DNA of 64,000 nt from Nissolia schottii (GCA_003254905.1 QANU01011901.1:816193-880192), one strand, 5' to 3'; shown: positions 49,145 through 63,480, counted from the first letter of the stretch. Numbers and translations: made by a program. The notes: a model not told the origin generated them from the sequence alone.

Positions 49145-50438
49145 ATGTTTCTTCTTGATTGGTTCTATGGAATTCTGGCATCCTTGGGTCTGATGCACAA
49201 GGAGGCCAAGATCCTATTCCTAGGGTTAGATAATGCTGGGAAGACCACCTTGCTTCACATGCTCAAAGACGAGGTTAGATAATTCAGAAATTATTATAGT
49301 CAGATTTTTTTTTTTTTTTTTTAGTTTTCTTGTTTTTGCTGTACTTGAAGACTTTGGATTTTATTGTTTGAATAATTTTTAAGCAGTTGTTAAGGAATTG
49401 AAAATTTTGCAGAGATTAGTTCAGCATCAACCTACTCAATATCCAACCTCGGAGGAGTTGAGCATCGGCAAGATCAAATTCAAGGCCTTTGATTTGGGTG
49501 GCCACCAAATTGCTCGCAGGGTCTGGAAGGACTATTACGCTCAGGTTTATTCATTATTTTTTAGGGGAAAAAAGGAAAATTATTTGTTCTGTTTCATGCT
49601 TATGAATACATACAGGGTATTGGAGTGGTTTTTGCTGCTTTAGTTTTCTTTTTAGACATGGTAGATTAAATGAAAAATGCAAGGTTACAAATAGATAATT
49701 GAGAACATACTTTTTGCACTTACAATTCCGGGAATGGCAGGTCACCAATGCTTGGGAGACCAACCAAATCAACTTACTCATTTCTTTAGGGACAAAATAA
49801 GAAGAAAAATGACAATTGTCATTCATAAAAATGAGTAAGTTGATGAGATAGTTCTCCCAAACATTTTTCATCCCATGCCATTAGTAAATCGATATGATAA
49901 ATAGTGAACAATGGAGATTGTTTTATGCTCTTCATTTTTATTATATGATTCTAATGTTCTCATGCTTAGCTTGCTGGAGGTGGCTGCTTGTACCATTTCT
50001 ACAAATAGTTTCAGGGTTTATTGGTGTAGAGTGAATTTCTTTGAAGCCGAATTTGCACAATTCTAGTTTACTATGATAATGGGCTTACCTGTTTACCGCG
50101 AATTTGATATCATGTAGGTGGATGCTGTAGTCTACCTGGTTGACGCATTTGACAAAGAAAGGTTTTCAGAATCAAAGAAGGAGCTGGATGCTCTTCTTTC
50201 TGATGAGTCTCTTGCAAATGTACCTTTTCTTATCTTGGGAAACAAGATTGACATTCCTTATGCTGCATCAGAAGATGAGTTACGCTATCATATGGGTCTG
50301 ACTGGTTTCACTACAGGCAAGGGCAAGGTTAATCTGGCTGACTCCGGTGTCCGCCCTCTGGAGGTGTTCATGTGCAGTATTGTCCGCAAGATGGGATATG
50401 GTGAAGGATTTCAGTGGCTCTCTCAGTACATAAAATAA
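49145..50438 (+). CDS. SAR1B: Small GTPase SAR1, copy B (COPII coat assembly)
   Basis: Three exons (49145-49273, 49413-49544, 50118-50438) give 193 residues with the same two intron positions as copy A. The N-terminal helix reads [20 protein letters not shown], differing from copy A at residues 3-4 and 17-18. [15 protein letters not shown] (H74) and NKID are intact, and residue 84 is Tyr. Other differences are conservative (such as IARR for VARR, KDYYAQ for KDYYAK, ADSGVRP for TESNHRP). All G motifs needed for GTP binding are present, so both copies should work. The A/B label is mine. Confidence 0.95.
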
Positions 50439-51613
50439 GGGAGTCAAAATTGCAACAATTGTGCTCCTAGTTGTTGGTTATCATCGTGCTGATGCAATCT
50501 CCACACTAGCATTGTAGTTTTTCGAAGGCCCTCCTCATGTAAATTGGATACCTTAATGTTTATTAGTTTTACTTAGTTATGAATGAGACTTGCTTGTTTC
50601 TATTTTTGGGTAGGAGCTTACAAGCTTGTGTTGCAGTCTATAGGTTACTAAATTTGCAGAACTAATAAATTGTGGCTTGAATGTTTGAAATGGCTCCAAC
50701 TATGTTTAAAGTTGCAGAATCCATGAATGATGAAGAAGATAACAGTTAGTCAACTTATCTCCCTCACACTTCTTATGATTAAGCCGGATATAAAAATGAA
50801 AAAAAAAATCAAATATTATAGCTCCATATTAACTCAAATAAACCAATAAGGGCGAATGAGAAAACCTTTTTATCTATCTGACTTGAGTTTTAGATTACAA
50901 CTTATTTATGTACCGGTACCGGACATATGTTGATTTTAGCTCTGTGAAAAGAGCAGATTCCTAATTCGAGGCTAGGTACCTCCGGATGAGAAGAAAGAAA
51001 TAAAACTAATCTATCTAGCTGTTATGCTTGAATGCACCCTAGCTAGTGTTGCTATCATGGTGTATAACCAAACCATGATAAGTGATGCAAAGGCAAAAGC
51101 ACAAATACTAGGTATGGCTCCATATCTATAAATGCATTTTCATAAAAAGTTATTAAATTGATGATTTGCATGGCCAGGGGATGATTTAGGGCCAGGGATC
51201 ATAGCATATTCATTTTTAATCATTAATTAGGAGGGTAATAACTTAATACTAGTTTGAGATTGAAAAAACAATAAAAAAGTATCTTTATAAATGGGTTTAT
51301 ATTGCGTCTATTCATATTTGAGGAAGGCACGTTATTTCAGTCTTAACTCTATCTTGCTTGCATCACAAGTTGAACCATAGAGAGCCCAATTCCACATGAA
51401 GGCTTCATATATGGACCCATTCAAGAAGCTACTAAAGCAATTTGAAAAGATCAAGGGTTAAAACCTACACTAAGTAATTTACAAAATCTACACAATATAC
51501 AAAAACAGCACCAATCACTCCTTCGTATCACTAGTTTGTCACAGTAATCTTGAAGTGTCGGCAACAAACCAAAAACAAGAGCCTTTCAAGGAACTTTTTC
51601 TACATTTGGGAAC
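50439..51613. other. Spacer between SAR1 copy B and the CAMTA gene (convergent)
   Basis: No gene is seen. The 3' untranslated region of SAR1 copy B probably ends near 50670. The 3' end of the minus-strand CAMTA gene would lie between about 51480 and 51613. Confidence 0.5.
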
Positions 51614-54600
51614 CTATGTCTTAACTTTCATGTTAACTTCAGTATTAAGGAGTTCTTCGTATTCCCTCTCCAGCTGCACAAAGGAATTCTAAACGTTACA
51701 TATGCATGCAAACACAATCCTAGCACTAATACATTGCATAAATGATTCAATCACCTTTGCTTGGTCAAGGGCCAGCTTCATCCTCCTATAATCAACTTGC
51801 GCTTTCTTAGAACGGAACATTGCCTGCACACGCACGACGGATCTCTCAACGCGTTCTTCAGCTTGCATCCTGCCAGTCCGAAAGAATTCCTCCTCCTCAT
51901 CGCTTTCCTGCTTCTGATCAGGAGTATTAACTTTCATCCCTCGCAAGCCCTTTCTCTTTAAACGCCACCTTAGCAATGCTTTCTCAACCACTCCAACACC
52001 CCAAAGAATTTTACGGTAATGCCTCCTCACTTGAAAGCACCGGAAAGCAGCCTGCATTGCAACATAAGCAGTCATTCTTTTCCCGAATAAAAGCTGTAAA
52101 AAAATGCAACAACAGAGGCACGGAGAGTGGCTCTTACTTGAATTTTAATAGCCTGACGGCGCATGTTGAGAAATTCTTTACGAGTCTTCCATGTGCGAAA
52201 TGTGTGCTGAATGCGTGCAGCAGCTGCCATCATTTTCCTAGCCTCAAAATTCTTAAAGGCATGCTGAATCTTCATTGCTGCAACTATTTTGCGTGCTTCA
52301 GCCTCTGGACTTGCAAGCCCAACTGCCTCAGTTCGCAGTTTTAGGGTGTGCTCCCTAAATGCAGCTTGTATGCGTGCTGCTGCCTCGGCAGCTGTTCGGT
52401 ATGCTGCCAATGTATCCTTCAGGTTCAGCTGGTCCTCTGTGAGGTTCTCAGAATTTGCCGGGTCAGTACTGCTGGTTTCCAGTGAACCAGTGATATTTCC
52501 AGCTGAGCTCATGTCATTGAACTGCTCAACCAGAGCTTTTTCTGAAAGATAAGCTGCTAAGCCATCATAACCCTTCATGGAAGCAAGATCAGCTGCAGTT
52601 CGTCCACCGGGATTTTGTGGGGTTGGATCCGTGACTAAATTTGGCTTTGCCCCAGCCGACAACAGAGTTGCAACCATTTTCTCCCTGCAGAAGCAGATTT
52701 CAAATAAAATAAACAAGAAAGTTTTCATTTGAAGGTCATGGCCTACTTTACCAAAATTGATGCTGAACCAACACATGTAATGTTAACGTGTGGTTATCTC
52801 TAGGGACAAAAGAAACAGAAAAATACTTGAATGGGGAAACCGTGTCAGAAAAAGATTTTCAGGTGAACATGGTTGCAGCAAGGATAATGGTTTAACGAAG
52901 CAGGGTGTCTGTGTATTGTACCTTCCATAATATGCTGCCCAATGAAGAGCTGTCCATCCAAATTTGTCACGAAAATCCAGCGACAAGCCTGACCAGGAAA
53001 ATAAGGAAACAGCCCAAGTATATCCCAGAATTGAACACAAATGGATTACACTTTGGCCTTGTGCATCATATTCAGTAGTCTTACAGCCTAAAACAATTTT
53101 TTCCAAAATCCATTCCTTTAATCTGCTTTTCAATGCAATTCCAAATAGGTCATCCTTTGCTTGTGAATATGGAATTTTGTTCTCTTCAGTTGACTTGATC
53201 AAGTATTGCCAACTATTGGAAATAAATGATGTTTTGATGGCAAATTTTCTAGCCTCCTTTAGTCCATTAGGTGATATTTTACTAGAGAAAACATCTAAGC
53301 TCTTACGTTCCGCAAAGAGCAGATAAGAAAGCCTCATCTGGAGCCGAAACTCGTCCCAGTTGTCTTTAATGTCCATAGAAGCTGCAGGGTCATGCAGAAT
53401 GGGAGTACGATACTCAAAATTAATAACTTGGCTAATAGGCTTATGGCCATCAAAACTCAAGTAGAGATTCACAAATCCTGGTGAATGTGGAGATACCCAG
53501 CACCGGTAGACCCCAACCTGAACAATTTCTGCCGGAACACTTACATCACCACAGACACACAATAGACTGGAATTTGAAAGGTGAAGATAGTCTTTATGAA
53601 AGAAACCAGTCACCAAGACCTGCAAGAAGTAAAGGAATTTAGGAAGTCTGGTAACAATTGCAAAATAACGGGTAGCAAACACATACGGAAAGTATTTACT
53701 GCATTAAATTTGCTAAAATATAAAAAATGAAGATATGCATGCTTGTAGCCAAGGTGCTGATCATATAACACAAACAGAGAATGAATTTTGGCTACATTAA
53801 AAGAAATTAATATAATTCACATTCCTCAGAGTTTATATTTTACAGTTTAAAGCGGATGAGGAATGAAGAAACAAGTAGGAAACTAAATAATAAATCAGTT
53901 TTATAGAAAGATACAATTTTAACAGACAATAATGGCTAGTGAAGTAGATATGAGGATAGCAAAGGAAACCTTTGATTTCTCAGTGGAAGGCACCCATGCA
54001 GGGGACACATCAGTGAGAGTAAATACTTGTTCTGGCAAACAAGGTTGCTGGCCATCCACTATTGAAGATGAATATGGTTCATGAATGGATGAAACTGATG
54101 ATTCGACACCTGACTCATCTACTGAACATGGTGAATCAGACAACATGTTGTTCACCCACATTCCGAAGCTGTCCTGACTTTGCAATCCGTTATTGGCCAA
54201 AGTGTCCGCAGAATCAACCCCCTTTACAGAGATAGTATGATTTGTCTGCTGATGATGATTTACTTGATTGTCCACTGTCTGAAGATTAACATTTTCAGAA
54301 AAAGTGTAAGGAAAAGTATTTCTCCCAGCAACCGGCTGAGTTAAATTATCAAAAGCAGGAGTTTCTGCAGATGGATTGTTGGCTACCTGGTTACAAAAAC
54401 CCTATATAGTTTAAAGCAGCAGCTATTACAAAAGCAACTATAAAAATAAACCACCTTGCCTTCGCCGTAATTTCAAGGCCTCTTCTTTCAATGGGTATGG
54501 CCTATGGCTTTTTTCATGAGTTATTATTGGTGATATGAAAAATAAGATGATAAAGAAAAGACATCTTGTTAACTCCTTTATCATCTGCAGTCTACACTGA

Positions 54601-57600
54601 AACAAATTTCAATGAAAAAGACCTCAAGAAGTGCTGCTATGCTGGATGCTGAATGCTTGGACATCTACTAAATCTGCTGTTGAAGAAATAAAATTGAACC
54701 TCTCTATTACATTTACTTTAAATAGGATGGTAGTTGCTTACTATGAATTTTAAAGGACTAAACAATAAGTAAGCCAAATATTTGTGGCATTGCGCTTTAC
54801 CAATCTTCGGTGTATTTTGTTGGAACAGAGTTCATGCATTTTAAGGGTCTTTTAGCTCCATGTTATTCTTTTAGTTAGGTTTGTGTTTTTGGTTTATCTC
54901 TTGTGATTAGCTCATGGCTGCTTCGTATTGGAGGATATCTTATCCTCCTAATTATGATTCACTTCTTTTCTCTTGAATAAAATTTCTATTTACACTTAAA
55001 AAACTAAAGAAAAATCGAAGGACTAACCGTCACAGCAACAAAACTTAAGTGAGAAAGAACAACATAGAACAGAACAATGAATACTAATGAAAGATTACAG
55101 ATAGTATTATCTTACATTGCTGAAATTGTCATCCAATAAAATTTGATTTTGTTTATCAAAATATGGAACTTTGCCTGCAAAAAAGTTAAATTTAGTTATA
55201 AAAAAATAAGGTGCTTTCCAGACAAGCGATTTGTTGTGCTAAAAAGCACAATCAATAATTAATTACCTCCATTAGGCACAGTAGAGGTGTTAAGATCATT
55301 TGTAACAACTAGGTCATCCCATTCAAGTGTATTAATCTCATGAAGCCTCTGTTCATGATTTTTGACAGTTAAATTGTCATTAATCTCTGTTTATCACCAA
55401 AATAGAAGGGATGAGAATATATACTTCATCAAGTAAAGACAACTATAGTACCTATTTCATTAAAAATTCATAAAATCAGACCATCAATAATCTTTCTTTT
55501 TAATATTTTTTCCCTTCATAAAATCATGGCATCAACAATGTTATTAGATGCAAGGAGTATCATAGACCCAAAAAAAACAATGAAAGACAGGTTAAGAAAC
55601 TTTTATCTTTTGCCTCTGTTGGAAAGATTAGCAGAAGAAAAACACGGTGGCTTATTAGGATGAATTTAGGTGCGATGTGTAAAAGACATGGGCGTGGAAC
55701 ATATTCTTTTCTTTATCCGGCCTCTCATTGTTTCCAAACAAACATTTAATGTCTTCACAATTAAAAGATAAATGTTTCAAATAAATGTCATCACTCATAA
55801 GCCTTTCACACTGATCTTTTTCATCAGTATAACTTGTAAGAAGATAGACCACAATCATGTAGAAGTTATTTCTCACCACCAGGATATGCAGTTTTGATCC
55901 CTGAATCTATTTCTTCTGATAAAATCCATGGGGCAGGCAGATCAGTGGCAGAACTAGAATTTGAATTTATGGGTGTGATAGGAGAACCTTGGAACTGTAT
56001 CAAAAACCACAACCATAGAAGGTTACAAAGTCAAGTTACATTCCTTTGCACGACCAAATGGTAAAGCATAAATGGCACCTTAAACATGAGTTATGTCTAA
56101 TTATAAAGATATAATATCATTAAGTATCTTCCACGAAGAGAAATTAATTGACAAAATACCAGCACTAATGTGGCAATTGTATTTATAATAATAGCATGCA
56201 TAGAAACTCAGGCACTTTTTAAGCAAGCTCTTAAACTGCAATCTACTAATAATGTTGTGTTGATATTTTGTTCATGGCCCAGCCGAACAGGCTAAAGTTG
56301 TTGCTGTAATAAATTTTATTATAGACATAACTGCGGTGTACCCGCACATGTTCAAATGCCTAAAACTACAGTATTGGCCTTAGAATCACAAATTGACTAA
56401 TGATGGTATATGTATATAGTCTTTCTATCAGCCCAAGCAATATGCACAAGGTACACATATATCATGGTTTGTGAGGTGAAATTAAACTTTTGATAAGAAA
56501 AAATAATAAAGAAAATGATACCTCTTGTGTTTCACGATAATGAACAAGGACTATGTGTTCCAGACTCCTGAAAGGAAAACAACAGTAACAGCAATAAGTC
56601 ACATTATTGTTTGCAGATATATTGATTCTATGCTTTAACCAAGATATACATGAAGTACAGAAGTGCCGTTACTAAAACATAGTTCAGAAAAATGAACATG
56701 CATAACATGTTGGAATTGGGGCCTTAATTAGCTATTAATATACATACTTATCCAGCAACCAATAACATCTGCGAACAAAGCTCGAGTTATCTTGGCCATG
56801 TGCATAATATACATGGATCCTTTCTTCATTACCAACCTAATTGAAGGGTAAAAAAAGGAAGAAAAAAGACCCGCAAGCTTGTCAGAATTCAGATGCGCAA
56901 TAATGACTCAGTTGGATCAGAATCAATAACAGGCTAAAATGGACGAATAAAATGCGAACCTACATAATGAACAACGTAATCTGGTAATAAGATTAAGGGC
57001 AGGAACATAATCATTCCTAAATATTCACTAGAAAGAATGATAACAATGTGCTTGTGAATCATTGAGCATAAAGCCACAAACTGTTTCACATACAAAAGCA
57101 GAGGTAAAGCATTAAATATCAAACACCATCGAATTAGTTATTTCAGTACTTCTAGATCTAACAGAGGATGATATCTACACCTATGAAATATCAAAAGCAT
57201 GAAAAAGACTGCTACTTATGGAGAAAGCACATTGAGTTGAAGACAGTAAGAAGAGAGAACTGGTAAAGTAGAAAAGAGCTCCTGGAAGTCTTATGTAATT
57301 CAAGATTTAACCTAACCTAATGCTCATAAGGCAATTTGGCTTGCTACACGTGTCACAAGATTTAACCTAACCTAATGCTCTCTATTCCCTTCACATTCCA
57401 CGCAAACAGAAAATGTCAAATTATCTCATCTAAGAATCTTCCGAAGAAACTAAACTCAATACGCTACATGTCACCATAAATTTCAATTTAACAAAACTAT
57501 AAACACTCCTCACTTTTAAGTGCTCGTGAGCTTCTTTAACAGTTTTTCCGTCCTTTTTCTTTTTCCAGTTGTGCCCATCTTTTCGAAAGTTCCTAAGCAT

Positions 57601-58888
57601 CTTGCGGTCAAATAACACAATAGTACCACCTGTTTACACACAAAACAATAGTGACAAAAATGAGATAACAATATCACTGGAGACTTCTCATAGTATAATT
57701 CTTAATATAGTTAACAGTCATTACTTAAATGCAAAATAACCAATCATATTCTATTAGTAGATACATGAAAGAAAGCTCGTTCATAGTCTCAACATTAATT
57801 ATCAGTCCGTGCTTTAAGTAAAATTAAAGTGTATTGTTGTTCACAAAATTCACAATACAAGCTACAAATCATCAAATGCTCTCGAGTAAGATTATCATGG
57901 AAAGCTTTCTATCACCAGGTAAAATGTTTTATGAAAAGTTGGAAATTAAGAAATAGAGATTGACATGATAAGAATGAATACAATGAGAAAAAGTCTACGA
58001 GAAAATGAACGGTAGAGGAGAATGAAAATTATGGATATCTACTTCACAAACATAAAGTTACTACTATCAGTAATAGATAATTACTTGTAGGCAAATTCAC
58101 TGGCTTGACATTGATGGTGAAATACTTGTGATTACAAAGTATGGCATGAATCTCATTGGGACGAAGCCATCTGGTTTTTGCTTCCTCCATTATGCTCCCC
58201 ACATCCAGCTCTGGGACATAAAATAAATTATTTCAGAAGAACAAGAAAATGAAGATGATTAATATACGCTGGTTATTAACCAAATTATTTGTATTCCAGG
58301 TAAGATTTTCTGTGGGAAGCAAAGGAATATACACTGTACTACTTCTAACCAGTGACAAATACTACATCATAGACAGTTTCCCTTACCACAAGAAACAATT
58401 TTGAGCCTGTGCTCTACTTCTACTCATTGTCCTCACAGCAAACGCAACACTTAGAACCATTAAAAACCTTATTAAAGTGGAACTAGAGACACAATTTACA
58501 ACTGACCCCACTCTCTTTTTCACTCCTACATTGCATTGAAAGTGACATACTTGCATAGATGCATTTATACAAGGAAAAAAAACAGGCTCTAAATGTGACA
58601 ACACCACAAACAACAAATTCTACATATCAAAATTTTAACTTTGATTACCCCCCAGGCCCCTAGAGAGAAAGACACACACACACAGAGACAGAAGATGAGG
58701 GAAACTTTCGAAATTGATACTGGAAGAAGATTTTTGAGCTAAACAAAACATTCGGCATAACTCAAACCAGTATGAAAAGAAACAAAAAATAAAAAAAATA
58801 AAAACGATTATGTCAAGTAAGGACCTTGAAATGTGTGGAATCCATGTATCTCTGAGCCTACCAATTGCCCCGCTAAGTTACAAGCCAT
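51614..58888 (-). CDS. CAMTA5: Calmodulin-binding transcription activator, CAMTA5-like
   Basis: Thirteen coding exons join in frame (2757 nt, 918 residues): 58825-58888, 58085-58210, 57514-57629, 56748-56836, 56522-56567, 55877-55994, 55267-55386, 55116-55174, 53970-54386, 52922-53619, 52138-52684, 51755-52051, 51614-51673. Residues 25-150 are the CG-1 DNA-binding domain (RWLRPNEIHAILCNHKYFTI, GTIVLFDRKMLRNFRKDGHN, LEHIVLVHYRETQE). The TIG fold begins near residue 385 (KVLVTGFFHKDYLHLSN). Ankyrin repeats follow near residues 570-660 (DKFGWTALHWAAYYGR, GGRTAADLASMKGYDGLAAY). Then come IQ-type helices near 720-815 (ARIQAAF, MKIQHAF, ARIQHTF, IKIQAAFRCFQVRRHYRK) and another near 872 (VVRVQAMFRSKKAQVDYRR). 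CAMTAs bind (A/C)CGCGT-type promoter sites and couple Ca2+/calmodulin to stress transcription. The start MACNLAGQLVGSEIHGFHTF matches the CAMTA5/6 N-terminus as I remember it. A leader intron is likely. Confidence 0.95.
57301..57380. repeat. 25-bp perfect direct repeat in CAMTA intron 3
   Basis: Two identical 25-base copies (57301-57325 and 57356-57380), containing tttaacctaacctaatgctc, separated by 30 bases. Intronic. Confidence 0.85.
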
Positions 58889-59110
58889 CTCAGGGAGATT
58901 CCCAAATAATGATCGATCAACAGTTGCACAACTTGGAACCTTAAAAATAAAGCAAGTGAATTCAGTAAAGACGCGATTCAACAGAATAGAACAACCAGCA
59001 CTGCCAAATAATGATCGATCAAAATTAGCAAACAAACCGCGAGAACATGATCATAAAAATTAAAAAGGGCAGCGAGAAAAAACGAAAAAGGTTATAACTT
59101 TACCTGATTA
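58889..59110 (-). promoter_or_regulatory. CAMTA 5' leader with predicted leader intron
   Basis: On the minus strand a donor-like gtaaagt lies at about 59103, after ctctgtaatcag, and an acceptor-like ttatttttaag lies at about 58941, so the leader probably has one intron of about 160 bases. A 19-base stretch (ccaaataatgatcgatcaa on the plus strand) occurs twice, at about 58902-58920 in the leader exon and 59003-59021 in the intron. Confidence 0.45.
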
Positions 59111-59199
59111 CAGAGAAGGGTCTGTTCGTATTGGAAGGAAGGAAGATAAAAAACGATCGTGTCGACGACGCAGCTGAATGACAACACTGTTCTGCAATC

Positions 59200-62100
59200 T
59201 GTTTGTTTTCTATCTTACTATATTACTTTTTTGTTTTTTTCTTTAAAAAAATAACAATCAGTGTTATGTTATACTACCAGTCTACCATATATTATAAACA
59301 GAAATATATAAGATCACCTAATACGATTGAGAAATACTAATAAAATAATTAAAATAAATAAGACTTTTTTGGGTGTTGTTGACCGGCTGTGGCTGTCCAG
59401 TTAATTAGTAATAATGCTTATTAAAATTGAACTTTGATTTAGTAGGTGAAAGAAGAAGATTAAAATAGAAACCGTACAGGTGGAATAACATGTTTAGGTT
59501 AGATAGGAAAAGTTGTTGCAGATTGCATGTTACAGTTACAAAGGGCAGAGAAGGGAATGATGACACCACCAGTGTCTCCTAGTTTTTGGTCTCGAACCAA
59601 TTGGTACATTTAATCAAAATCTATTGCCGTGTTGATCTTTCCTTTCATTGTTAATTTCTCATTTTGATAGGATTCAGTTAAGTTTAAGAAATAAAATGGA
59701 ATATTTTACCATGTAATAGTGTTCTTTTATATTCAAATAATAAGAAGACTTCTATCTCATTTTATTTGGAGAGCGTAACAGCAATCACTAAATAGTAGAC
59801 AACCACATGCCATATAACATTGTTTAAGTTGTTTATTTTAATTTATCATATGAAAATGCTAAATTATTTTATTAATTAAAAAATAGTAAAATTTAGCATG
59901 AAGATACCAACTTGTTGCAGTTGAAACGACCATGTAGGGATTGCTCCTGCACTTGATAAAATTGAAAGAACTGAATTCGAATCATAGGAGAAAAAAAAAC
60001 ATCAACTTGTTTGGTTTTATGCCTACAACATACGATAAATTTTATTTTTTTTGACACACAAACGAAACATGAGTCATGACTATGTGGTTGTTTAGCCTGT
60101 GGCTTCCGAGAAACAAAAGAAAATTATAAGGAATGAGGATTCACTTCTATACGTTCATGCCAATGCCAATGCCAATGCCAATGCAGTGTCTTAATTTTTG
60201 GAAGTGATGAAGAGGAAAATTATAGGGCCGTTGAAACTTCAAACGTAGTTGGTTGCCCAAGTGTCCATTTTCGATTCATCTTCGATGCATGCAATATAAC
60301 TAGAAAAGATTCAGACTAGGACACACGTATGTCATAGTCGTATTAATTTGGACTGAGATGTACCTACATATATCCTAATCCTAATTATTAAATAATACAT
60401 ATTAAAGTATGTTTTATTTTCTTAATTTTGTTCGTGCGTATTTTATCAACCATAGCTGACCAATTCAAAGCTTTTCGATGCGACCAAACAGTCCCAAAAA
60501 CATATTATCACAGTGTGACGAATTCATTAACTAACCAATAGATCCAAATCCAAACAATTGAAATTAAAAACGCTAGTTGAGTTCCTCCTTAATCCTGCTA
60601 ATAACTATCCTCTTTATCTTTTTATTCTTTTCCATGCTTTCAACCGAACTTTATAAAAACATGTAACTCGCGTTCAAGAATTTGAACCTTATTAATAGTA
60701 CTTGTGGGTGAACGTTAAAGTGGTTCTTGCTGAGTTTTGGACCACCCGGTGCAGGACTTCATTAGAAATTTAAATTATACTTTATTATTACAATTTAGCC
60801 CTATCCTCAATAGCCATCAGGTGCGGCAACCAAGAGGCACGCCCTCCTCTTCCATGGCATGCATGGCAAAACCTCCTCTCCCTCACCTCCGCCTTCCTCC
60901 TTCGTTGAGCCCAAAACTTCCATTGACAAGCAGAGACAATAAATCAATTGTGTCCCTGTTTTACAAAAAACTTATCTTTCTTGCAGAGAACAACAATAAT
61001 AAAAGCCAAAGGTGAAAGGGGATTTGATGAATATTATTTTGTGGAAGACAGATGAGAGGACTACATTACCATGAAAATTATCAACAAAATAGAAATTCTT
61101 AATTTTTTTTAAATATCTACTATTAATTTGTTAAATATCACTTTGTGGAATGTGGAATCTATCGATTGAAAATATAGTAACAAGTTCTATCTTTCTTGCC
61201 TTTAAATCGCATACAATCAAATTATGTATCGACCACTAAATTTTTAAGAATCGTTGTTTATGATAATGTTATTAAGAAAATGCTTTAAAATGGAACTAAT
61301 TAAGGATGCGAGATCTAGAGAGAACGTGTCATATGGAGAGGAAGATGATTGAATAAGGATTGTGAAAGGGAAGAAGGATGTTAGTTAAAAAAATTTAAAA
61401 AAATGAAAAACTATTTTGAAACATAAAAATGTAATTTTTTTTATTTATTCTGATATTCTACATTTGATAGCCCAAAACTTGACGACGACCACCTTATCCT
61501 TCACCGTACTTGTGGTGGGGTAATTGTGCATTGATTGATTGTTACGTGAATCAAATGATTCTAGCACGATGTGCTGTTTACCTTCAAAATTTTACTACGA
61601 AAACAATTAATGAACATGTGTAGCCGATGCACTCGCATTTAATAAACTAGGTACATTTTCCATAATTGCTGAAAAGTATCTGATTGCTTTTCAAATTTGT
61701 TCACCTGTGGTCTTTCACGGAGGAAAAGATATTAGAAGCTTTACGGAAGAGTTTGGTTCCTGTTCAAAACAAAAAATAGTATTTGGAGAATAAATTTTTG
61801 ATAATAATGATATGAATCTCTTACAAAAGTATGGATTAGTATCTTTTAAAGTAAGATTCTTCGTTTTAAAGAGTAAAATAAGAGAATCTCAATATAAGAT
61901 TAATAAAATGATATGAGTTGAAAATGTGAATATAGTAAAACTTGTACTTTTATAAAAGAGTTGTATTATTATTGTTCAAATTTTATTACACATGTAACAT
62001 TCTTTGAAGTTTTTAGAAACTCTAGAGTAGAGTTTGGTTCCTATCTCAAAATAGAAAATGACCAACACAGTGGGATAGCAAAGTGTTTTTTTTTTTTGAA

Positions 62101-63480
62101 GTACTAAAATTAGCAACAAAAAAGAAAAAAAGAAAAGTCTTCTAGACATATTTCATTTCTCTATTTTAGACGCATAGACATTAATTTAAGATAAGGATAA
62201 TTTTAAGTTTGTTACCTTCGCCTCCTTATTTTGTGTCTCTAATGTCCGTATTTTTGTAAGTTATGCTATGTGAACAATAAAATTAGACAACCAAGTATGA
62301 ATAATGTACAAAATAAATTATAGTTGAATAATTTGATGAAAACATTAAAAGACTAATTTCTCATTAATTAAAATATTATTGTTCAAATGTTCATATTTTA
62401 ATGATAAATTAAGTTGTATTTTTTTTTCTTTTGTCAAATATCATCCACCGGGGGTCTTTACTCGCAAGAGTTGCCGTGTACCTGATAAACGAAAGCTTGT
62501 TTTGTAGGGGGTCTGGCCAGGAAAGAAGGGCTTAATAAAACAAAAGAACATGGAAGGGTCTTGCATTGATGAGAAATGTGTGTGGTGCAGAATAACAACC
62601 AAAACGTTTTACTCTATAGGATAATTTGGTAAGGCATGACCAAAAAAGAATAAAGGATAATATGTTTTTGGTCATGAATGAAGGATAGAAAAACATACAA
62701 AATTATTTATTTTTTAAAAATACAGATACCTCCCAAATTAGTGGCCAATGCAGCTGAGAGTTGATAAGCACACAAACCGAATAATAGTGATCCCATTGTT
62801 ATTTGGGACTTGTGATCGTGTACCAAATTAATTGTATTTAGAGATACAAAGACAAATTGTGAATTTTACCAACTAAAGCTTGTCATATATAATTGATAGA
62901 TGATTGAGTCGCTTAAATATGATTAAAAAAACACATCTATTTTTAGTGATTTTGAGACTCAAAAAAATTGAACTAAGAAATTGGGAATTTATAAATACGT
63001 TAGACAATAATCCTTTTAATTTTATTAATCAAATAGTGAGATATTCCACTTTAGATAATCTAAATATAAATATGTTGATATGAGTTTGATCATCTCGATA
63101 AAAATAAAGAAACATAATATGACCAAATTCTACTTGAAGCAAGTTAATTGTCACGAAAAAATTAATTATTACAGTCCACCATAAATGCTCTTAATTCACC
63201 CAAAACAATATAACAATCATGTCAATTTATTGGAATGTAAAACACACTTAAAGAAAATATTTGGTATTTTAAAATTTATTGAAATAGATAATCAATGTAT
63301 TAAAACGGTTTATTCTTGGTAAGAAATAAAAAAAAATATTCTAAAAGAGGTATGGATCAAAAAAAAAAAGTTATAGAAGAGGTAAAGTTTTTAAAATTTG
63401 AATACATTCCATATATTGAAATTTTCCACATTTTTGTTAACATTAACAAGTATCCCTATTACCGTTAACAAAATCTTCAT
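59200..63480. other. Long intergenic region, no supported gene
   Basis: AT-rich spacer. A small hexamer repeat of CCAATG units (about 60157-60186) and scattered A/T runs are visible. A 92-codon frame at 60737-61015 has a Pro/Ser-rich, low-information sequence and no family I recognise. I see no RNA gene and no clear transposon ends. Confidence 0.5.

Noticed and set aside
60737..61015. 92-residue frame at 60.7 kb
   Set aside because: Pro/Ser-rich and without a family or conserved motif. No nearby exons join to it.
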